Below are positions 39,715 to 48,664 of a DNA stretch of 64,000 nucleotides, piece by piece (positions within the stretch are counted from its first letter, which is position 1; every line of letters starts with the position of its first letter). A program made the translations under genes and the position numbers. The DNA lies in the NCBI RefSeq assembly GCF_030165005.1, contig NZ_JASNNW010000011.1, positions 1 through 64,000 on the forward strand, given 5' to 3'. The notes beneath the pieces were generated by a model. It ran no database searches, was not told the DNA's origin, and saw only the letters and a list, made by a program, of their open reading frames with translations. Source of the DNA: Blastococcus capsensis (GTDB lineage: Bacteria; Actinomycetota; Actinomycetes; Mycobacteriales; Geodermatophilaceae).

Positions 39715-40599
39715 GTGGACTACTTCGTCAACGTGACCCTCACCGGGTTGACCCAGGGCATGATCTACTCGGCCTTCGCCCTGGCCCTGGTGCTCATCTG
39801 GCGATCGACCCGCATCGTCAACTTCGCGCAGGGCTCGATGGCCGCCGCCACCACCTTCATCGCCCTGGCCCTGATCCAGGCCGGCCAGTCCTACTGGGTC
39901 GCCCTGGTCGTCGCCCTCGCCTCCGGCTTCGTGCTCGGCGCGATCGTGGAGCGGGTCATCATCCGCCCGGTCGAAGGTGGGCCCGAGCTCAACGCGGTCA
40001 TCGTCACCCTCGGCCTCTTCGTCGCCATCCAGGCCGGCATCGCGATCGTCTTCGGCTCGTCGTTCCAGTCGTTCCCCACGCCGTTCGGCGTCCGGGGCTT
40101 CGAGGTCGGTGGCACGACGATCCCGCTGACCCCGACCAGCCTCTACGTCATCGGCTCGGTGCTGCTGGTGATGGCGCTGCTGGTGGCCCTGTTCCGGTTC
40201 ACCCGGATCGGCCTCGCCATGCGCGCCTCGGCGTTCAGCCAGGAGGTCGCCCGGCTCCTCGGCGTCAAGGTCGGCGGCATGCTGACCCTCGGCTGGGGGC
40301 TGGCCGCCGTCGTCGGCTCGCTGTCGGGCCTGCTGATCGCCGGCGGCACGTTCGTCTGGCCGGCGTACATGGACGCGCTGATCGTCTTCGGCTTCGTCGC
40401 CGCGATCATCGGCGGGCTCGACTCGCCGGTCGGCGCGATCGTCGGCGGGCTGATCCTCGGCCTCGCGCTGAGCTACGTCAGCGGCTACGCCCCGCGCGGC
40501 AGTGCTCTGGTCAACATCTCCGCCCTGGTCATCCTCATCGTCGTGCTGCTGGTGCGTCCCGGCGGCCTGTTCAGCAGCACCACGGCTCGGAGGGCATGA
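39715..40599 (+). CDS. livH: Branched-chain amino acid ABC transporter permease LivH
   Basis: Permease of 294 residues with eight or more helices. Family features: GLTQGMIYSAFALALVLIWR near the start, NFAQGSMA, and GLDSPVGAIVGGLILGLA near the end. A GTG start at 39715 opens with DYFVNVTLTG. The stop overlaps livM by 4 bp. Confidence 0.92.
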   Translation: MDYFVNVTLTGLTQGMIYSAFALALVLIWRSTRIVNFAQGSMAAATTFIALALIQAGQSYWVALVVALASGFVLGAIVERVIIRPVEGGPELNAVIVTLGLFVAIQAGIAIVFGSSFQSFPTPFGVRGFEVGGTTIPLTPTSLYVIGSVLLVMALLVALFRFTRIGLAMRASAFSQEVARLLGVKVGGMLTLGWGLAAVVGSLSGLLIAGGTFVWPAYMDALIVFGFVAAIIGGLDSPVGAIVGGLILGLALSYVSGYAPRGSALVNISALVILIVVLLVRPGGLFSSTTARRA

Positions 40600-41777
40600 C
40601 GATGAGCGACCTGCACAGCCCCGCATCCACGGGCACGGCCGGCAAGGCCACCGACGAGGCGCCCGTCCTGGCCACCGCCGGGGCCGACGCGCCCTCGGCA
40701 CCGGCCGAGACGCGCCGTTCCTTCCTGCCGCAGTCGACCCTGCTGCGCCACCTGCTCGTGCTGGCGGCCTCGGCCGTGCTCGCGGTCGCGCTGCTGGAGC
40801 TGAGCAGCCCGTACCAGAACTCGCAGCTGGCCACGCTCACCTACTACGCGATCGCCGCCGGCGGGCTGACCGTCCTCACCGGCATGAACGGCCAGATCTC
40901 GCTCGGGCACGGCGCCCTCATGGCCGCCGGCGCCTACACCACGGCCCTCTTCCTCGACGCCGAGGAGCCGCTCCCCCTCCCGCTGATCCTGGTGGTCGCG
41001 GTGGTGGTCGCCACGGCCATCGGCGCCCTCGTGGGGGTGGCCGCGGCGCGGCTGCACGGGCCCTACCTCGCCGGCGCCACGCTGGCCCTCGCCGTCGGGC
41101 TGCCGGGTCTGGCGATCTACTTCCACGACATCTTCGGCGGCGAGCAGGGCCTGCGCGTGCGGGCTCCGCGCGCCCCGGAGGCCTTCGGCAGCTTCATCGA
41201 GGCGGTGTCGGGCAACTCGGCGTCCAACACCAAGTGGCTGGCCTACGTCGGGACGATCTGCCTGCTGATCACCTACTTCTTCCTGGCCAACCTGGTCCGC
41301 AGCCGGATCGGCCGCACCTGGCGTGCGGTGCGCGACCAGGAGGTCGCCGCCGAGCTGGCCGGGATCAACCTCGGCGCCTGGCGGGTGCTGGCCTTCGTCG
41401 TCAGCGCGGCCGCGGCCGGTCTCGCCGGGGGCGTGCTCGCCATCGTGGTCCGGCTCGCCGCGCCCAGCGGCTTCACCCTGGTGCTCTCGCTGGCCCTGCT
41501 CACCGCCATCGTCATCGGCGGCCTGGGCAGCCTGCTCGGCGCCCTGCTCGGGTCGGCGCTGCTGGTCTTCCTCCCGCCGTTCGTGACCGACCTCGGCGGC
41601 GACCTCGGTCTCGACCAGACCGAGGCCGCCCAGCTCGCCCCGTTCGTCTACGGCGTCGTGCTCATCGTGGCGATGATCTTCGCCCCGGCCGGCTTCGTCG
41701 GCACCATCCGCCTGCGGTGGATGACCGCCAAGGCCAAGCGGGCCTCGGCCCGAGCCGCCGGCGCGAACGGGGGGTGA
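40596..41777 (+). CDS. livM: Branched-chain amino acid ABC transporter permease LivM
   Basis: Permease of 393 residues. A hydrophilic N-terminal tail of 50 residues precedes about ten helices; GMNGQISLGHGALMAAGAY and GLGSLLGALLGSALL are LivM-like, as is RAVRDQEVAAELAGIN. The basic Ala-rich C-terminus is short. Confidence 0.92.
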   Translation: MTMSDLHSPASTGTAGKATDEAPVLATAGADAPSAPAETRRSFLPQSTLLRHLLVLAASAVLAVALLELSSPYQNSQLATLTYYAIAAGGLTVLTGMNGQISLGHGALMAAGAYTTALFLDAEEPLPLPLILVVAVVVATAIGALVGVAAARLHGPYLAGATLALAVGLPGLAIYFHDIFGGEQGLRVRAPRAPEAFGSFIEAVSGNSASNTKWLAYVGTICLLITYFFLANLVRSRIGRTWRAVRDQEVAAELAGINLGAWRVLAFVVSAAAAGLAGGVLAIVVRLAAPSGFTLVLSLALLTAIVIGGLGSLLGALLGSALLVFLPPFVTDLGGDLGLDQTEAAQLAPFVYGVVLIVAMIFAPAGFVGTIRLRWMTAKAKRASARAAGANGG

Positions 41778-41866
41778 ACTCCGCCCCCTCGTACCACCGA
41801 CTCCGACCGCTCCACCCCACCCCGACTCCCGGGCACCCACGCCCGGGCCGCACCAGAGGAGAACTG

Positions 41867-43216
41867 TTGTCCAGATCCTCCCGTCGTCTGATGACCGCGT
41901 TCGCCGCGGCCACCGTCGCCTCCACCCTCGCCGCCTGCGGCGGCGGTGACGAGGGCGGCGGCGGCACCGCGGCCGAGGGCGGCGAGAACGAGGCCTCCGA
42001 CATCGGTGTCACCGAGGACACGATCACGCTCGGGGCCCACTACCCGCTGACCGGTGTGGCCGCTCCCGGCTACAGCGAGATCCCGACCGGCGTGCAGGCC
42101 TACTTCGACTGCCTGAACCAGGAGGGCGGGGTCTACGGGCGCGACGTCGAGTTCGTCTACAAGGACGACGCCTACAACCCGACCCAGACCAGCCAGGTCA
42201 CCAACGAGCTCGTCCTCGAGGACGAGATCTTCGCGATGATGGGCGGCCTGGGCACCCCCACGCACAGCGCCGTCGTCGACTTCCTCAACGCCGAAGGCGT
42301 CCCGGACCTCTTCGTCGCCTCCGGTTCGCTCACGTGGGGCGACGACCCGGAGACCTACCCGTACACGTTCGGCTGGCAGACCGACTACATGAGCGAGGGC
42401 AAGATCATCGGCGAGTACATCGCCGAGAACTTCCCCGAAGCGAAGGTCGGTCTCTTCCTCCAGGACGACGACTTCGGCGAGGACGGCGAGGCCGGCATCC
42501 GCCAGTACATCGACGACCAGATCGTCGCGGCCGAGCGGTACACGCCGGGCAACACCAGCGTCGGCCCGCAGATCGCGGCGCTGCAGGCGGCGGGCGCCGA
42601 CTTCGTCGTCGGCTTCAACGTGCCCAGCTACACGGCCCTGTCGCAGCTGACGGCCCTGCAGCTCGGCTACCAGCCGCAGTGGTTCTACTCCAACGTGGGT
42701 TCGGACCCGACGCTGGTCGGCGGTCTGCTGAACCGCTTCAGCGAGGGCAAGGTCGCCGACGCCGCCCTGCTGGACGGCGCGCTGACCACCGGCTACCTGC
42801 CCACGGTGGACCAGACCGACAACCCGTGGATCCAGGAGTTCCAGCGGATCTGGGACGAGTGCGGTGGCGAGGGCGAGCTGACCAACTACCGCGTCTACGG
42901 CATGGCGCAGGCCTACACCACGACCCAGGCGCTGCAGGCAGCGGGCCAGAACCCCACCCGTGACGGTCTGGTCGAGGCCATCGAGGCCGTCGGCAGCGAG
43001 TGGGAGGGGCCGGTGTTCGCGCCGTTCCGCTACTCCGAGGACAGCCACATGGGCACGAGCGGCATGTCCATCGAGCGCATCGTCGGCAACGGCTCGGAGG
43101 TGGTCCAGGACGTCCGGGTGACCGACATCGGCGACGCCCCGATCGAGGAGTTCGACAAGGAGCCGGCCACCCCGCCGGCGAACGCGATCCCGGACGAGGA
43201 GCCCTACGAGGGCTGA
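41867..43216 (+). CDS. livJ: Branched-chain amino acid binding lipoprotein
   Basis: Family-6 periplasmic-type binding protein, 449 residues. Lipobox LAAC (Cys 24) after a signal region; then TITLGAHYPLTGVAAPGYSE and the two-lobed LivJ fold. A TTG at 41867 is chosen because GAGGAG lies 6 nt upstream and it begins the signal. The gene lies 89 bp after livM. Ligand unproven: related proteins bind amino acids, amides or aromatic acids. Confidence 0.9.
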   Translation: MSRSSRRLMTAFAAATVASTLAACGGGDEGGGGTAAEGGENEASDIGVTEDTITLGAHYPLTGVAAPGYSEIPTGVQAYFDCLNQEGGVYGRDVEFVYKDDAYNPTQTSQVTNELVLEDEIFAMMGGLGTPTHSAVVDFLNAEGVPDLFVASGSLTWGDDPETYPYTFGWQTDYMSEGKIIGEYIAENFPEAKVGLFLQDDDFGEDGEAGIRQYIDDQIVAAERYTPGNTSVGPQIAALQAAGADFVVGFNVPSYTALSQLTALQLGYQPQWFYSNVGSDPTLVGGLLNRFSEGKVADAALLDGALTTGYLPTVDQTDNPWIQEFQRIWDECGGEGELTNYRVYGMAQAYTTTQALQAAGQNPTRDGLVEAIEAVGSEWEGPVFAPFRYSEDSHMGTSGMSIERIVGNGSEVVQDVRVTDIGDAPIEEFDKEPATPPANAIPDEEPYEG

Positions 43217-43249
43217 GTGAGCACCCCTCGCGGGGGTCAGCTGACACGG

Positions 43250-43285
43250 CGGGCCGCCGGTCTCCTCCGGGAGGCCGGCGGCCCG
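43250..43285 (+). terminator. Terminator after the liv operon
   Basis: CGGGCCGCCGG (43250-43260) pairs perfectly with CCGGCGGCCCG (43275-43285), and the loop TCTCCTCCGGGAGG can pair further. It lies 34 bp after the livJ stop. Confidence 0.75.
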
Positions 43286-43313
43286 TCCGCTTTCGGCTGG
43301 ACCGGCGCCTCGG

Positions 43314-43333
43314 ACACTTCGGGACCGAAGTGT
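43314..43333 (+). promoter_or_regulatory. 20-bp palindromic operator before the epimerase gene
   Basis: ACACTTCGG-GA-CCGAAGTGT is a perfect inverted repeat, 9-bp arms, 68 bp ahead of the epimerase ATG. A shorter relative, AACACT..AAGTGTT, occurs at 54309 upstream of the heptose operon. No matching regulator gene is seen in the window. Confidence 0.55.
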
Positions 43334-43400
43334 GTGCGCAGTTGAACTCCGGGTAGGGGCCCGTGCAGCGCGCTCCCGCGCGCGGTCGAGGAGGGCAGCG

Positions 43401-44390
43401 ATGGTCAGCGGGCCGGTACGCGAGACACGGACGATCCGCCGGGCGGTCGTCACGGGAGGCGCGGGCTTCCTGGGCTCGCACCTCTGCGAGCAGCTGCTCG
43501 AGCGCGGCGTCGAGGTGGTGTGCCTCGACAACTTCCTCACCGGCTCCCCGGAGAACGTCCTCCAGCTCATGGAGCACCCGGGGTTCCGCCTGGTCCGCTG
43601 CGACGTCACCGACTACGTGCACGTCCCCGGCCCGGTCGACCTCGTGCTGCACTTCGCCTCGCCGGCCAGCCCGATCGACTACCTGAAGATGCCGATCGAG
43701 ACGCTGAAGGTCGGCAGCCTCGGCACCTTGCACACCCTCGGCCTGGCCCACGACAAGGGCGCCCGGTACGTGCTGGCGTCGACGTCGGAGGTCTACGGCG
43801 ACCCGCTGCAGCACCCGCAGACCGAGGAGTACTGGGGCAACGTCAACCCGGTCGGCCCGCGCGGCGTCTACGACGAGGCCAAGCGGTTCAGCGAGGCCAT
43901 GACCACCGCCTACCGGACGTCGAAGGGCACCGACACCGGCATCGTGCGGATCTTCAACACCTACGGGCCGCGGATGCGGGCCGACGACGGCCGCGCCATC
44001 CCGGCGTTCGTGAACCAGGCGCTCGAGGGCCGCCCGTTGACGGTGGCCGGGGACGGGTCGCAGACGCGCTCCATCTGCTACGTCGACGACACCGTCGCCG
44101 GCATCCTCGCGATGGCGTTCTCCGCCCACACGGGACCGGTCAACATCGGCAACCCCGACGAGCTGTCGATGCTGCGGCTGGCCGAGTGGATCGTCGAGCT
44201 CACCGGCTCGGACTCCCCCGTCGACTACATCGATCTCCCGGTCGACGACCCCAAGGTGCGCCGCCCGGACACCACGCGCGCCGAGCAGCTGCTGGGCTGG
44301 CGGCCGCGGATGCCGTCGGAGGAGGGGCTGCGCCGCACCGTCGACTGGTTCGCCGCCCAGCGACAGGCCGCGCGGGCGCAGGCCGTCTGA
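43401..44390 (+). CDS. UDP-glucuronate decarboxylase-like NAD-dependent epimerase
   Basis: Short-chain epimerase of 329 residues. NAD site TGGAGFLGSH (19-27), Ser/Thr triad part LASTSEVYGDP, catalytic Tyr157 and Lys161 in GVYDEAKR, and the UXS-like RIFNTYGPRM and GDGSQTRSICYVDD segments. Members make UDP-xylose from UDP-glucuronate; other sugar substrates cannot be excluded, including an epimerase role on a heptose donor. ATG at 43401 follows GAGGAGGG. The gene is 2 kb from the heptose operon, which it may serve. Confidence 0.87.
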   Translation: MVSGPVRETRTIRRAVVTGGAGFLGSHLCEQLLERGVEVVCLDNFLTGSPENVLQLMEHPGFRLVRCDVTDYVHVPGPVDLVLHFASPASPIDYLKMPIETLKVGSLGTLHTLGLAHDKGARYVLASTSEVYGDPLQHPQTEEYWGNVNPVGPRGVYDEAKRFSEAMTTAYRTSKGTDTGIVRIFNTYGPRMRADDGRAIPAFVNQALEGRPLTVAGDGSQTRSICYVDDTVAGILAMAFSAHTGPVNIGNPDELSMLRLAEWIVELTGSDSPVDYIDLPVDDPKVRRPDTTRAEQLLGWRPRMPSEEGLRRTVDWFAAQRQAARAQAV

Positions 44391-44450
44391 AAGAGGACCC
44401 CCCTTCCCCCCACGCCTCGCAAGCTCGGCACGGGCCCCTGGAGGGCGGCC
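44391..44450 (+). repeat. GC-rich 3' element, copy 2
   Basis: Begins AAGAGGACCCCCCTTCCC immediately after the epimerase stop, continues CACGCCTCGCAAGCTCGG and ends near GGGCCCCTGGAGG. It matches the element after the DUF2630 gene (36434) closely, though the genes are unrelated. Confidence 0.6.
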
Positions 44451-44538
44451 GTCGACAAGCTCTCGGGCGGCACACCTACTCTGTGTCCGCGGGCCCGAGG
44501 GGAGCCGCACCCACCCGAGTCGACCTCAGAGAGCGAGC

Positions 44539-46170
44539 ATGGGCCGCCACGCCGATCCCACCGCACGGCGCCGTCCGGTGCCGCCGGTCCTCATCGCCGC
44601 AGCGCTGGCGGTGGTGCTGGTCGGCGGTGGCCTCGTCTGGTGGCTGGCCGGCACCGGCGGGTGTGACGAGCGCACGACCGTCGCGGTGACCGTCGCCCCC
44701 GAACTGGGCGAGCTGACCGAGCGGGTCCTGCCCGCGGAGATCGTCGTCGACGAGCGCCTCTGCGTCGACCCGACCGTGGCCACCCAGCAGCCGCTGCAGA
44801 CCGTCGGCGACCTGTCGGCCCTCGAGGCCGACGCGCTGCCCGACGTGTGGATCCCGGACTCGTCGCTGTGGGCCGCCCGCGCGGCCGAGGCGCCGCTGGA
44901 GGTGGTGGGCTCGCTGGCCACGTCGCCGGTGGTGCTGGCCACCAGCCGTACCGCCGTCGACGCCCTCGGCTGGACCGGCCAGCCACCCGGTTGGGGCGCT
45001 GCCCTGGCCGGTGCCCACCCGGTCGCCGTTCCCGACCTCGCCACCAGCGCCGAGGGGCTGGCCGCGCTCACCGCCGTCCGCACCGCGCTCGGCGGCGGCG
45101 AGGAAGCCGGCAACGCCGTCGTGCAGGCCGTGCTTGCCGCTCAGCGCGGGCCCGCGCTGTCCGCAGCGGAGGGCCTGGCCGCGGGCCGGGAGGGCCGCGC
45201 AGATGCGCCGCTGGTCCCGGTCAGCGAGCAGGAGGTCTACGAGATCAACACCGCCGCCGAGGAGTCCGAGCTCGTCGCCGTCTACCCGGGCGAGGCCGGC
45301 CCGGTGCTGGACTACCCGGTCGTGCGGGTGGGGTCACCGGACGGGAACCGGGCTCTCGCCGTCGAAGCGGTCGTCCGGGCGCTGACCTCCGACACGGCCC
45401 GGACCGCGGCCGTGGCGGCCGGATTCCGCGACGGGACCGGCGCCGTCCCGCCGAACGCCGCCGAGGCCGGGATCCGGCCCGAGGCACCCACCGCTCTCGA
45501 GCTGGAACCCGCCGCCGTCCAGGCGCTCGTCGCACAGCTCCGCAGCCTCGCCGCCCCCTCTCGGATTCTCACGGTCTTCGACGTCTCGAAGTCCATGGAG
45601 GCGCCGGTCGGCGAGGGGACGCGCGCCACCCTGGCGCGGGACACCGCGAAGGCGACCCTGTCGCTGGTGCCCGGTGAGTTCGCGCTCGGCCTCTGGGCGT
45701 TCGCCTACCAGCTCGAGGGCGGGCAGGACTGGACGCAGCTGCTGCCCACCCGGAAGCTGGACACCGTCGTCGGCGACCGGACCCAGCGCGACCTCTACAG
45801 CGACCAGCTCGACACCATCCCGGAGCTGCTGACTCCCGGTGGCACGGGCCTGTACGACACGACGTTGGCCGCGGTGCGGGCCGCCCGGGAGGACTACGAC
45901 CCGACGGCGGTCAACAGCGTCCTGGTCCTCACCGACGGCACCAACGAGGACGACCAGAACGGCATCACCCTGGAGAACCTGCTCATCACGCTGGCCGCCG
46001 AGGCCGATCCCGAGCGGCCGATCAAGGTCATCGGGGTGGCCCTCGGCCCGGACGCCGACATCAGCGCCCTGGAGCAGATCGCCGAGGCCACCGGCGGCGC
46101 GGCGTACTCCGCCGTCGACGAGAGCGACCTGCAGACCGTCCTCTTCGACGCCCTCCGCCAGCGCGCATAG
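44539..46170 (+). CDS. Membrane-anchored solute-binding plus VWA domain protein
   Basis: Protein of 543 residues with an N-terminal membrane anchor (PVLIAAALAVVLVGGGLVWWLAG). The outer part first resembles a type-2 extracellular binding protein (about 45-330), then a von Willebrand A domain (about 345-540) with MIDAS residues in FDVSKSMEAP and LVLTDGTNEDD. The usual DxSGS has Lys in place of Gly (DVSKS). Likely an adhesive or metal-dependent surface factor; no TonB, pilin or MoxR partner is nearby. Convergent with the heptose operon. Confidence 0.85.
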   Translation: MGRHADPTARRRPVPPVLIAAALAVVLVGGGLVWWLAGTGGCDERTTVAVTVAPELGELTERVLPAEIVVDERLCVDPTVATQQPLQTVGDLSALEADALPDVWIPDSSLWAARAAEAPLEVVGSLATSPVVLATSRTAVDALGWTGQPPGWGAALAGAHPVAVPDLATSAEGLAALTAVRTALGGGEEAGNAVVQAVLAAQRGPALSAAEGLAAGREGRADAPLVPVSEQEVYEINTAAEESELVAVYPGEAGPVLDYPVVRVGSPDGNRALAVEAVVRALTSDTARTAAVAAGFRDGTGAVPPNAAEAGIRPEAPTALELEPAAVQALVAQLRSLAAPSRILTVFDVSKSMEAPVGEGTRATLARDTAKATLSLVPGEFALGLWAFAYQLEGGQDWTQLLPTRKLDTVVGDRTQRDLYSDQLDTIPELLTPGGTGLYDTTLAAVRAAREDYDPTAVNSVLVLTDGTNEDDQNGITLENLLITLAAEADPERPIKVIGVALGPDADISALEQIAEATGGAAYSAVDESDLQTVLFDALRQRA

Positions 46171-46175
46171 TCGCC

Positions 46176-46227
46176 GTCCTCCCTCGACGCAGAGCGTCCT
46201 CCCGCACGGTGCACCACGAGGGAGGAC
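46176..46227. terminator. Long-loop inverted repeat between convergent genes
   Basis: GTCCTCCCTCG (46176-46186) is perfectly complementary to CGAGGGAGGAC (46217-46227), 30-nt loop. It separates the VWA gene from the end of the heptose operon. A second small stem, GATCAGG-TTC-CCTGATC, overlaps the last codons of the GT9 gene. Confidence 0.6.
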
Positions 46228-46236
46228 ACTCCATGA

Positions 46237-47199
46237 TCAGGTTCCCTGATCCCGGCAGGCCCCCAGCGGCGGGAGGGCTTCCAGCACCTCGTCGACGGTG
46301 ATCCTCGCCAGGGCGGGGTCGAGCTCGGCGCCCCAGGGCTCGCCGGTGCCGTCGCCGTGCCAGAGGACGACGTGCAGGGGCCCCGGTTCCCCGGTCCGTA
46401 GCGGCGGGCCCCACAGCGCCGGGGACACCGGGCCGAACAGCACCACCGACGGCCGCCGGTAGGCCGTCGCCAGGTGCGCGACGCCGGTGTCACCGCAGAC
46501 GACCAGCCGGGCCGCGGCGACGACGGCGGCCAGCTCCATCGACGTCGTCCGCCCGGCGAGCACGCACCCCTCCCCCAGGCCCGCGGCCGAGGCCACCGAC
46601 CGCGCCAGTTCCACCTCGGCCGGGCCACCGGTGATCCGCACGTCGTGGCCGGCGTCAGCGAGGTGGCGGGCGACCGCGGCGAACCGGTCGGCCGGCCAGC
46701 GCCGCCCGGGGTAGGCGGCCCCCGGGTGCACGACGGCGACGCCGCGCACCGGCGGCGGCACGGCCGGCAGGGCGAGATCGAGCGCGTCGGGATCGGCGGG
46801 AACGCCCAGCCCCTCGGAGACCAGCCGGCACCACCGCCGCACCTCGTGCTCGTCGGGATACCAGACCGGGCCGGGGTAGCCGGGGCTGTCGAAGGTGAGC
46901 AGGCGCTGCGGGTGCAGGTCGGCCACGATGACGTGCGAGGCCGGGCCCTTGCCGTGCAGGTCCACGGCGAGCTCCGGCGGCCGGCCCGGCCAGTGCAGCG
47001 GCTCGAGTTCGCGGGCGGGCAGCACCTCGTCGACCGCGTCGATCAGCTCGGCCAGCGGCCGCAGCGGCTCGGTCGTCGCGAGGAACAGCCGGTGGTCGGG
47101 GACCGCGGCGCGGATCGCCCGGATCGCCGGCACCCCGGTGAGCAGGTCGCCGAGCCCCAGCGGCCGCAGCACCACGGCCACCGGCTGCCCGCCCCTCAC
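46237..47199 (-). CDS. GT9 family glycosyltransferase (heptosyltransferase-like)
   Basis: Last gene of the seven-gene operon, 320 residues. GT9 marks: an N-terminal RPLGLGDLLTGVPAIRAI, VVHPGAAYPGRRWP and the donor-site GDTGVAHLATAYRRPSVVLFGP. This family transfers heptose from ADP-heptose in Gram-negatives. GTG at 47199 starts just before the conserved N-terminal strand. The gene follows hldE after an 88-bp gap that holds a very long palindrome. Confidence 0.87.
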   Translation of the reverse strand: MRGGQPVAVVLRPLGLGDLLTGVPAIRAIRAAVPDHRLFLATTEPLRPLAELIDAVDEVLPARELEPLHWPGRPPELAVDLHGKGPASHVIVADLHPQRLLTFDSPGYPGPVWYPDEHEVRRWCRLVSEGLGVPADPDALDLALPAVPPPVRGVAVVHPGAAYPGRRWPADRFAAVARHLADAGHDVRITGGPAEVELARSVASAAGLGEGCVLAGRTTSMELAAVVAAARLVVCGDTGVAHLATAYRRPSVVLFGPVSPALWGPPLRTGEPGPLHVVLWHGDGTGEPWGAELDPALARITVDEVLEALPPLGACRDQGT

Positions 47200-47206
47200 G
47201 CGACCG

Positions 47207-47268
47207 AGGCATAGGAACCTATGCCTATGGAATGGGGTCCGAATCCATAGGCATAGGTTCCTATGCCT
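47207..47268. repeat. 25-bp-stem nested palindrome inside the heptose operon, family B
   Basis: Arms 47207-47231 and 47244-47268 are perfectly complementary over 25 bp, around a 12-nt loop. Each arm itself contains GGCATAGG-AA-CCTATGCC, a smaller palindrome, so several alternative stems can form. It shares GGCATAGGAA with the hairpin at 18914. Lying between hldE and the last GT9 gene, it may reduce read-through or stabilise the upstream mRNA. Confidence 0.8.
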
Positions 47269-47287
47269 GACACTCCGGGGGCGGGCA

Positions 47288-48664
47288 TCAGACGCGGGAT
47301 CGCTCGACCAGGGCCGTGGTCGAGTGACCGTCGAGGTAGGGCAGGACGACGGCCTGGCCGCCCCAGCCGCGGAGCACCTCGGCCTCCGGCAGGTCGGCGC
47401 CGGCGTAGTCGCCACCCTTGGCCCAGACGTCGGGGCGCAGCCGGTCGAGCACCTCGGCGGGGGTGGCCTCGCCGAAGACGACGACGGCGTCGACGAACTC
47501 CAGCGCCTCCAGCACGCGGGCGCGGTCGGTCGCGGTGACCAGCGGACGCGACGGGCCCTTGAGCCGGCGCACCGAGTCGTCGGAGTTGATGCACACGATC
47601 AGGCAGTCGCCCAGGCCGCGGGCCGCGCGCAGAGTGGCCACGTGGCCGGGGTGCAGCAGGTCGAAGCACCCCCCGGTGGCGACGACGGTGCCGCCGGCCG
47701 CCCGGACGCGGGAGATCACCGCATCCACGCCCGGCTCGGCGACGACGTTCCGTTCGGCCGGTTCGGTCGCGTCCCAGGCCGACGCCCCGCCGCGGGCGAC
47801 GAACGCCGACGCGAACGCGACCGCGGCGGCCACCGCCTCACCGGTGACCGCGCCGTCGGCGAGGGCGAGCGCGGCGGCTGCGGCGAAGGAGTCGCCGGCC
47901 CCGCAGGGGTCCCCCCCGGTGACCGCGACCGCGGGGACGACCATCGGCGCCCCGGAGCCGTAGGACAGCAGCGCGCCGCGCGAGCCGAGCGTCACCGCCA
48001 CCGCCCCGACCCCCCAGGTCCGGATGAGCGCCTCCGCGCGGGCGCCGACGGCGGCCAGTCCGCCGCCCTCGGCCTCGACGCCGGCCGCGGCCGCCACCCG
48101 GGCGGCCTCCGCGCCGTTCGGCGTGACCAGCCGCGCACTGCGCACCGGCTCGGCGCCGCGCGGGTGCGGGTCCCAGACCACCGGCCCGCGGGCGGCGGTC
48201 AGGGCGGCGCGCACGGCGGGGTCGGCCGTCGTCCCGCGGCCGTAGTCGGCGACCAGCACCGCGTCCGCGTTCCCGATGGCGGCGGCGGCATCGGCCGGTA
48301 GCTCGCCGAGCACCGCCACCGGCGCACCGCTGTCGAGCCGGGCGACGGAGTGGTCGCCCACCCGCACCCGCTGCTTGACCGCGGTTCCGCCGGTGGCGGG
48401 GATCTCGATAAGCCGGACCCGGCCGGCCAGCAGGGCGCGCAGCCGGTCGGCACCCTCGTCGGAGTCGATCGGGGCGATGAGCACGACCTCACGGCGCCCG
48501 GCCGCGGCGGCGATGACCGCGGCCAGCGCCGCACCGCCGGGACGTTCGCGCCGCTCGATGTCCTCGACCACCGGCACCGGCGCATCAGGAGTCAGCCGCG
48601 ACGCCGTCCCCACCAGGTCGACGTCGAGCAGCGCGTCGCCGACGACGACCAGCGGCCGGCTCAC
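47288..48664 (-). CDS. hldE: Bifunctional heptose 7-phosphate kinase / heptose 1-phosphate adenylyltransferase
   Basis: Two-domain enzyme of 458 residues. The PfkB kinase domain (about 1-300; RPGGAAL and catalytic D258 in GAGDS) phosphorylates D-glycero-D-manno-heptose 7-phosphate at C1; the nucleotidyltransferase domain (about 325-458; GGCFDLLHPGHV with HPGH at 338-341, WAKGGDY) adds AMP to heptose 1-phosphate. The order and length match HldE. GTG at 48664 overlaps the gmhA stop by 4 bp. Whether the nucleotide is ATP cannot be read with certainty; the HldE form normally gives ADP-heptose. Confidence 0.92.
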   Translation of the reverse strand: MSRPLVVVGDALLDVDLVGTASRLTPDAPVPVVEDIERRERPGGAALAAVIAAAAGRREVVLIAPIDSDEGADRLRALLAGRVRLIEIPATGGTAVKQRVRVGDHSVARLDSGAPVAVLGELPADAAAAIGNADAVLVADYGRGTTADPAVRAALTAARGPVVWDPHPRGAEPVRSARLVTPNGAEAARVAAAAGVEAEGGGLAAVGARAEALIRTWGVGAVAVTLGSRGALLSYGSGAPMVVPAVAVTGGDPCGAGDSFAAAAALALADGAVTGEAVAAAVAFASAFVARGGASAWDATEPAERNVVAEPGVDAVISRVRAAGGTVVATGGCFDLLHPGHVATLRAARGLGDCLIVCINSDDSVRRLKGPSRPLVTATDRARVLEALEFVDAVVVFGEATPAEVLDRLRPDVWAKGGDYAGADLPEAEVLRGWGGQAVVLPYLDGHSTTALVERSRV

